Source of the DNA: Ferruginibacter sp.
GTDB lineage: Bacteria > Bacteroidota > Bacteroidia > Chitinophagales > Chitinophagaceae
Length of the DNA stretch: 64,000 nt
Assembly (NCBI GenBank): GCA_017983695.1
Contig: JAGOAX010000011.1
Location: 1-64,000 of the forward strand
Direction of reading: 5' to 3'
The stretch's first letter is position 1, and the number at the start of each line of letters is the position of its first letter. The notes under the pieces are model-generated. The model saw only the letters and a program-made list of their open reading frames with translations, was not told where the DNA came from and did not search any database. Positions 61,375 to 64,000 of this stretch are shown here, piece by piece. Made by a program: the position numbers and the translations under genes.

Positions 61375-61429
61375 AAAATGTAATACCCAAGTGACTTTTA
61401 ATTTTTATCTATTTGTAAAAAAAGAATTT

Positions 61430-62758
61430 ATGAAACATGCTGCCACATTTCTTTTAGCAATTATATGCTGTACCAATTTAATAGCTCAGGATTATACCCC
61501 AACAAAAGAAAACCTTGCTGCCCGTACAACCTTTCAGGATATGAAGTTTGGAATGTTTATTCATTGGGGTGCATCTAGTGTACTTGGTAATGGTGAATGG
61601 GTAATGAATAACCGCAATATCGGCGTTAAAGAATATGGCCGTTTAATCAATGTCTTTAATCCTCAAAACTTTGATGCAAAAAAATGGGTGGCTATAGCTA
61701 AAGCTGCCGGAATGAAATATATAACATTCATCACAAGGCATCATGATGGATTTAGTAATTGGGATACCAAACAATCGGACTGGAAAATTACCAATACCCC
61801 TTACGGAAAAGATGCATTAAAACAACTGGCAGAAGAATGTAATAAAGAAGGAATAAAACTATTCTGCTATTATTCACTCCTCGACTGGTACCGCAGCGAT
61901 TACCAATACGAAACTGGTAAAACGGGAAAGGGAACCGGTAGAACACAAAAGAGTGATTGGGAAAGTTATGTCCGTTTTATGAAGGCACAGTTAACAGAAT
62001 TGCTTACCAATTACGGAGTAATAAGCGGCATCTGGTTTGATGGCCATTGGGACCAGTTAGATAATGACTATGATAAATCGCTGAAGGCAAAAGTTAATTG
62101 GCATTACGATGAAATTTACAAATTGATTCATGCATTGCAACCACAATGTTTAATCTCCAACAATCATCATTTAACACCCATTCCCGGTGAAGATTTTCAG
62201 GCATTTGAAAAAGATTTACCAGGCGGTAACACTACAGGATTTGGTGGTGCAGCTGTTTCTCAATTACCGTTAGAAACCTGTGAAACAATGAATGATTCCT
62301 GGGGATTTAATATTACCGACAAAAAATACAAAAGCGTAAAAGAGCTCATTCATTATTTAGTAAAAGCAGCAAGTCATAATGCTAATTTTTTGTTGAATGT
62401 TGGGCCAATGCCAGACGGTACTATTCAACCTGAATTTACCGATACTTTAAAAGCAATCGGCAACTGGATGCAGTTAAACGGAGAAACTATTTACAATACA
62501 AGAGGCAATATATATCCGGTAAAAGATTGGGGAGTTATTACGGCAAAAGATAAAATCATGTACTTGCATATACTGCAGAAACCTGCGGAACAGGCATTTA
62601 TTTTTATGCCCGATTTTAAAATAAAAATTAATTCAGCTATGCTGAAAGTGGATAAAAAAAATATCAGATTTAAACAATTGCCCGAAGGCACGTTTATTTA
62701 CCTTGATGGTTTTAAGCTGGATGATATGGATACAATTATTCAATTAGATATAAAATAA
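61430..62758 (+). CDS. Alpha-L-fucosidase, GH29 (second)
   Basis: The 442-aa secreted enzyme (signal about 1-20, NLIAQ) has MKFGMFIHWGASSVLG, KYITFITRHHDGFSNWD and the nucleophile motif SGIWFDGHWD with Asp204. It is shorter than its neighbour and carries a different substrate loop (SLLDWYRSDYQYE). The ATG at 61430 supplies the signal peptide; the frame from 61352 overlaps the previous gene without a signal. It is followed 24 bp later by the GH92 gene. Confidence 0.95.
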   Translation: MKHAATFLLAIICCTNLIAQDYTPTKENLAARTTFQDMKFGMFIHWGASSVLGNGEWVMNNRNIGVKEYGRLINVFNPQNFDAKKWVAIAKAAGMKYITFITRHHDGFSNWDTKQSDWKITNTPYGKDALKQLAEECNKEGIKLFCYYSLLDWYRSDYQYETGKTGKGTGRTQKSDWESYVRFMKAQLTELLTNYGVISGIWFDGHWDQLDNDYDKSLKAKVNWHYDEIYKLIHALQPQCLISNNHHLTPIPGEDFQAFEKDLPGGNTTGFGGAAVSQLPLETCETMNDSWGFNITDKKYKSVKELIHYLVKAASHNANFLLNVGPMPDGTIQPEFTDTLKAIGNWMQLNGETIYNTRGNIYPVKDWGVITAKDKIMYLHILQKPAEQAFIFMPDFKIKINSAMLKVDKKNIRFKQLPEGTFIYLDGFKLDDMDTIIQLDIK

Positions 62759-62782
62759 ATTTAAAAAAGAACTGACTGCATC

Positions 62783-64000
62783 ATGTACAATAAAAAAACA
62801 GCCATAGGTAATTTGTTAATTAATGCAATTGTTGCCACTGTTATTATTGCTATGCCAATTTTATCTATTGCTCAAACACTTACTAAATACGTTGATCCTT
62901 TTATTGGAACCGGTGCACACGGCCATACCTATCCCGGAGCTACCGTTCCATTTGGTATGGTGCAATTAAGTCCCGACAATGGTACTCAAGGATGGGATTG
63001 GTGCAGCGGCTATCATTATACCGACTCTATGATTGCCGGTTTTAGTCATACCCATTTAAGTGGTACTGGTATTGGCGACCTATGTGATATCTCGGTAATG
63101 CCTGCCAATGGTTTAATAAATGATACTATTAGTTTGTACCGTGAAAAATTTTCTCATGCTAATGAAAAAGCCAGTCCTGGTTATTACGAAGTAGCGTTGA
63201 ACAATGGTATCAAGGCTGCTTTTACTACAACAGAAAGATGTGGATTACATCAATACAGTTTTCCAAAAGGAGCAGAGCCAGTAATTCGTTTTAATCTTGG
63301 CTTTGCCATTAATTGGGATAGCCCCACTGAAACCTATATCGAAAAAATAAATGACTCTACAATTGTTGGTTACCGCTTTTCAAAAGGCTGGGCACATACG
63401 CAACGATTATATTTTGCAGCACGTACTTCCGTTCCGTTTACAAAACTTTATTTGGCAGAAGGTAAAGTGTCAGTAGAAGGAAATAATGCCAAAGGAAAAC
63501 TTACCAAAGGGCAATTATTGTTTAAAAATGTTGATGGTAAAACAATCTTTATCAAGGTGTCACTTTCTTCTGTAAGTACTGCTAAAGCCTTGTTTGCCCT
63601 GGGTGAAATAAGGGGATGGGATTTTAATTCAGTAAGGAAATCAGCAGCAGCCAAGTGGGAAAAAGAATTGGAAAAAATTTCAATCAAGAGTACTGATGAA
63701 GAATCAAAAAAAATATTTTATTCTGCTTTATACCATACTTGTGTAGCTCCCGTGCTTTTTTCTGATGCAGATGGTAGTTACCAAAATGCTTTGGGGCAAG
63801 TTAAAAAAATGGCCAATGGTAACCGTTACACTGTTTTTTCTTTGTGGGATACCTTTCGGGCACTTAACCCATTATTTACAGTTACACAACCAGGCCGTTT
63901 TACCGAATTGATAAATACCATGCTGGCCTTTTATGATGAAAATGGTTTGTTGCCTGTATGGGACTTAAGTGCCTGTGAAACCAATTGTATGACGGGCTAT
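62783..64000 (+). CDS. GH92 alpha-mannosidase, N-terminal part (runs off window)
   Basis: From ATG 62783 the frame stays open to the window end (406 codons). A signal peptide (about 1-31, LSIAQ) is followed by the GH92 signature DPFIGTGAHGHTYPGATVPFG, then VQLSPDNG, GFSHTHLSGTG and a LWDTFRALNP block at about 355. GH92 enzymes are calcium-dependent exo-alpha-mannosidases that trim N-glycans and mannans. The end of the catalytic domain lies outside. It belongs to the same strand and probably the same transcript as the two fucosidases. Confidence 0.93.
   Translation, partial: MYNKKTAIGNLLINAIVATVIIAMPILSIAQTLTKYVDPFIGTGAHGHTYPGATVPFGMVQLSPDNGTQGWDWCSGYHYTDSMIAGFSHTHLSGTGIGDLCDISVMPANGLINDTISLYREKFSHANEKASPGYYEVALNNGIKAAFTTTERCGLHQYSFPKGAEPVIRFNLGFAINWDSPTETYIEKINDSTIVGYRFSKGWAHTQRLYFAARTSVPFTKLYLAEGKVSVEGNNAKGKLTKGQLLFKNVDGKTIFIKVSLSSVSTAKALFALGEIRGWDFNSVRKSAAAKWEKELEKISIKSTDEESKKIFYSALYHTCVAPVLFSDADGSYQNALGQVKKMANGNRYTVFSLWDTFRALNPLFTVTQPGRFTELINTMLAFYDENGLLPVWDLSACETNCMTGY

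Overview
The window looks like chromosome from a member of the Bacteroidota, most likely family Chitinophagaceae. It is AT-rich. It has SusC/SusD pairs, TonB-linked receptors, a Bacteroidota-type putative porin, a HYC_CC_PP protein and repeated promoter boxes of the Bacteroidota -7 type (TAnnTTTG). No tRNA, rRNA, CRISPR array, transposase or phage gene was seen.

Region 1 (1-17890) is a sulfur island. It carries two sulfide:quinone oxidoreductases (the first cut by the window edge), an OsmC protein, a one-cysteine DsrC/TusE protein, DsrE-type proteins, thioredoxin, two rhodaneses, a split YeeE/YedE thiosulfate importer, a TsdA-like dihaem cytochrome, a SoxB-like thiosulfohydrolase, two outer-membrane channels and a PLP-dependent gamma-lyase/synthase. 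No SoxXA or SoxYZ is visible. Four transcription units here share one promoter design: a GTRAY-N4-GTYAC palindrome centred exactly 36.5 bp upstream of the last G of a -7 box. This predicts a compact regulon driven by one of the two Crp/Fnr regulators in the same region (1849-2466 and 17258-17890). The unit at 9277-17890 appears to be one 13-gene operon ending in its own Crp/Fnr gene.

Region 2 (17890-34357) is mostly housekeeping: tyrosine catabolism (4-hydroxyphenylpyruvate dioxygenase), an L,D-transpeptidase, aspartate kinase, fructose bisphosphatase, an ABC ATPase, a DinB/YfiT protein, a Nudix hydrolase, FolC, a TonB-type protein, an Asp/Glu racemase, a SulP transporter lacking a usual start codon, SucC, purine nucleoside phosphorylase and a porin.

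Region 3 (34450-43637) is a heavy-metal, probably copper, region. It holds a HYC_CC_PP protein, a periplasmic HMA protein with five tandem metal-binding repeats, a TonB receptor with its own N-terminal HMA domain, a small HMA protein, a beta-barrel protein, a 26-aa overlapping small ORF and a TlpA-type thioredoxin. It is followed by a DtxR/MntR regulator divergent from a second TonB receptor, with a DtxR-like palindrome between them.

Region 4 (43646-46857) holds an uncharacterised minus-strand set: a helical protein, an ATP-grasp-like ligase and a class I glutamine amidotransferase.

Region 5 (46980-64000) is a glycan-utilisation locus: a NagB-PIG-L fusion, a ROK regulator, SusC/SusD, a VCBS/FG-GAP protein, a vanadium-haloperoxidase-like protein, two GH29 alpha-L-fucosidases and the start of a GH92 alpha-mannosidase that runs off the window. 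The enzyme set (fucose, mannose, GlcNAc handling) suggests N-glycan or fucosylated glycoprotein breakdown.
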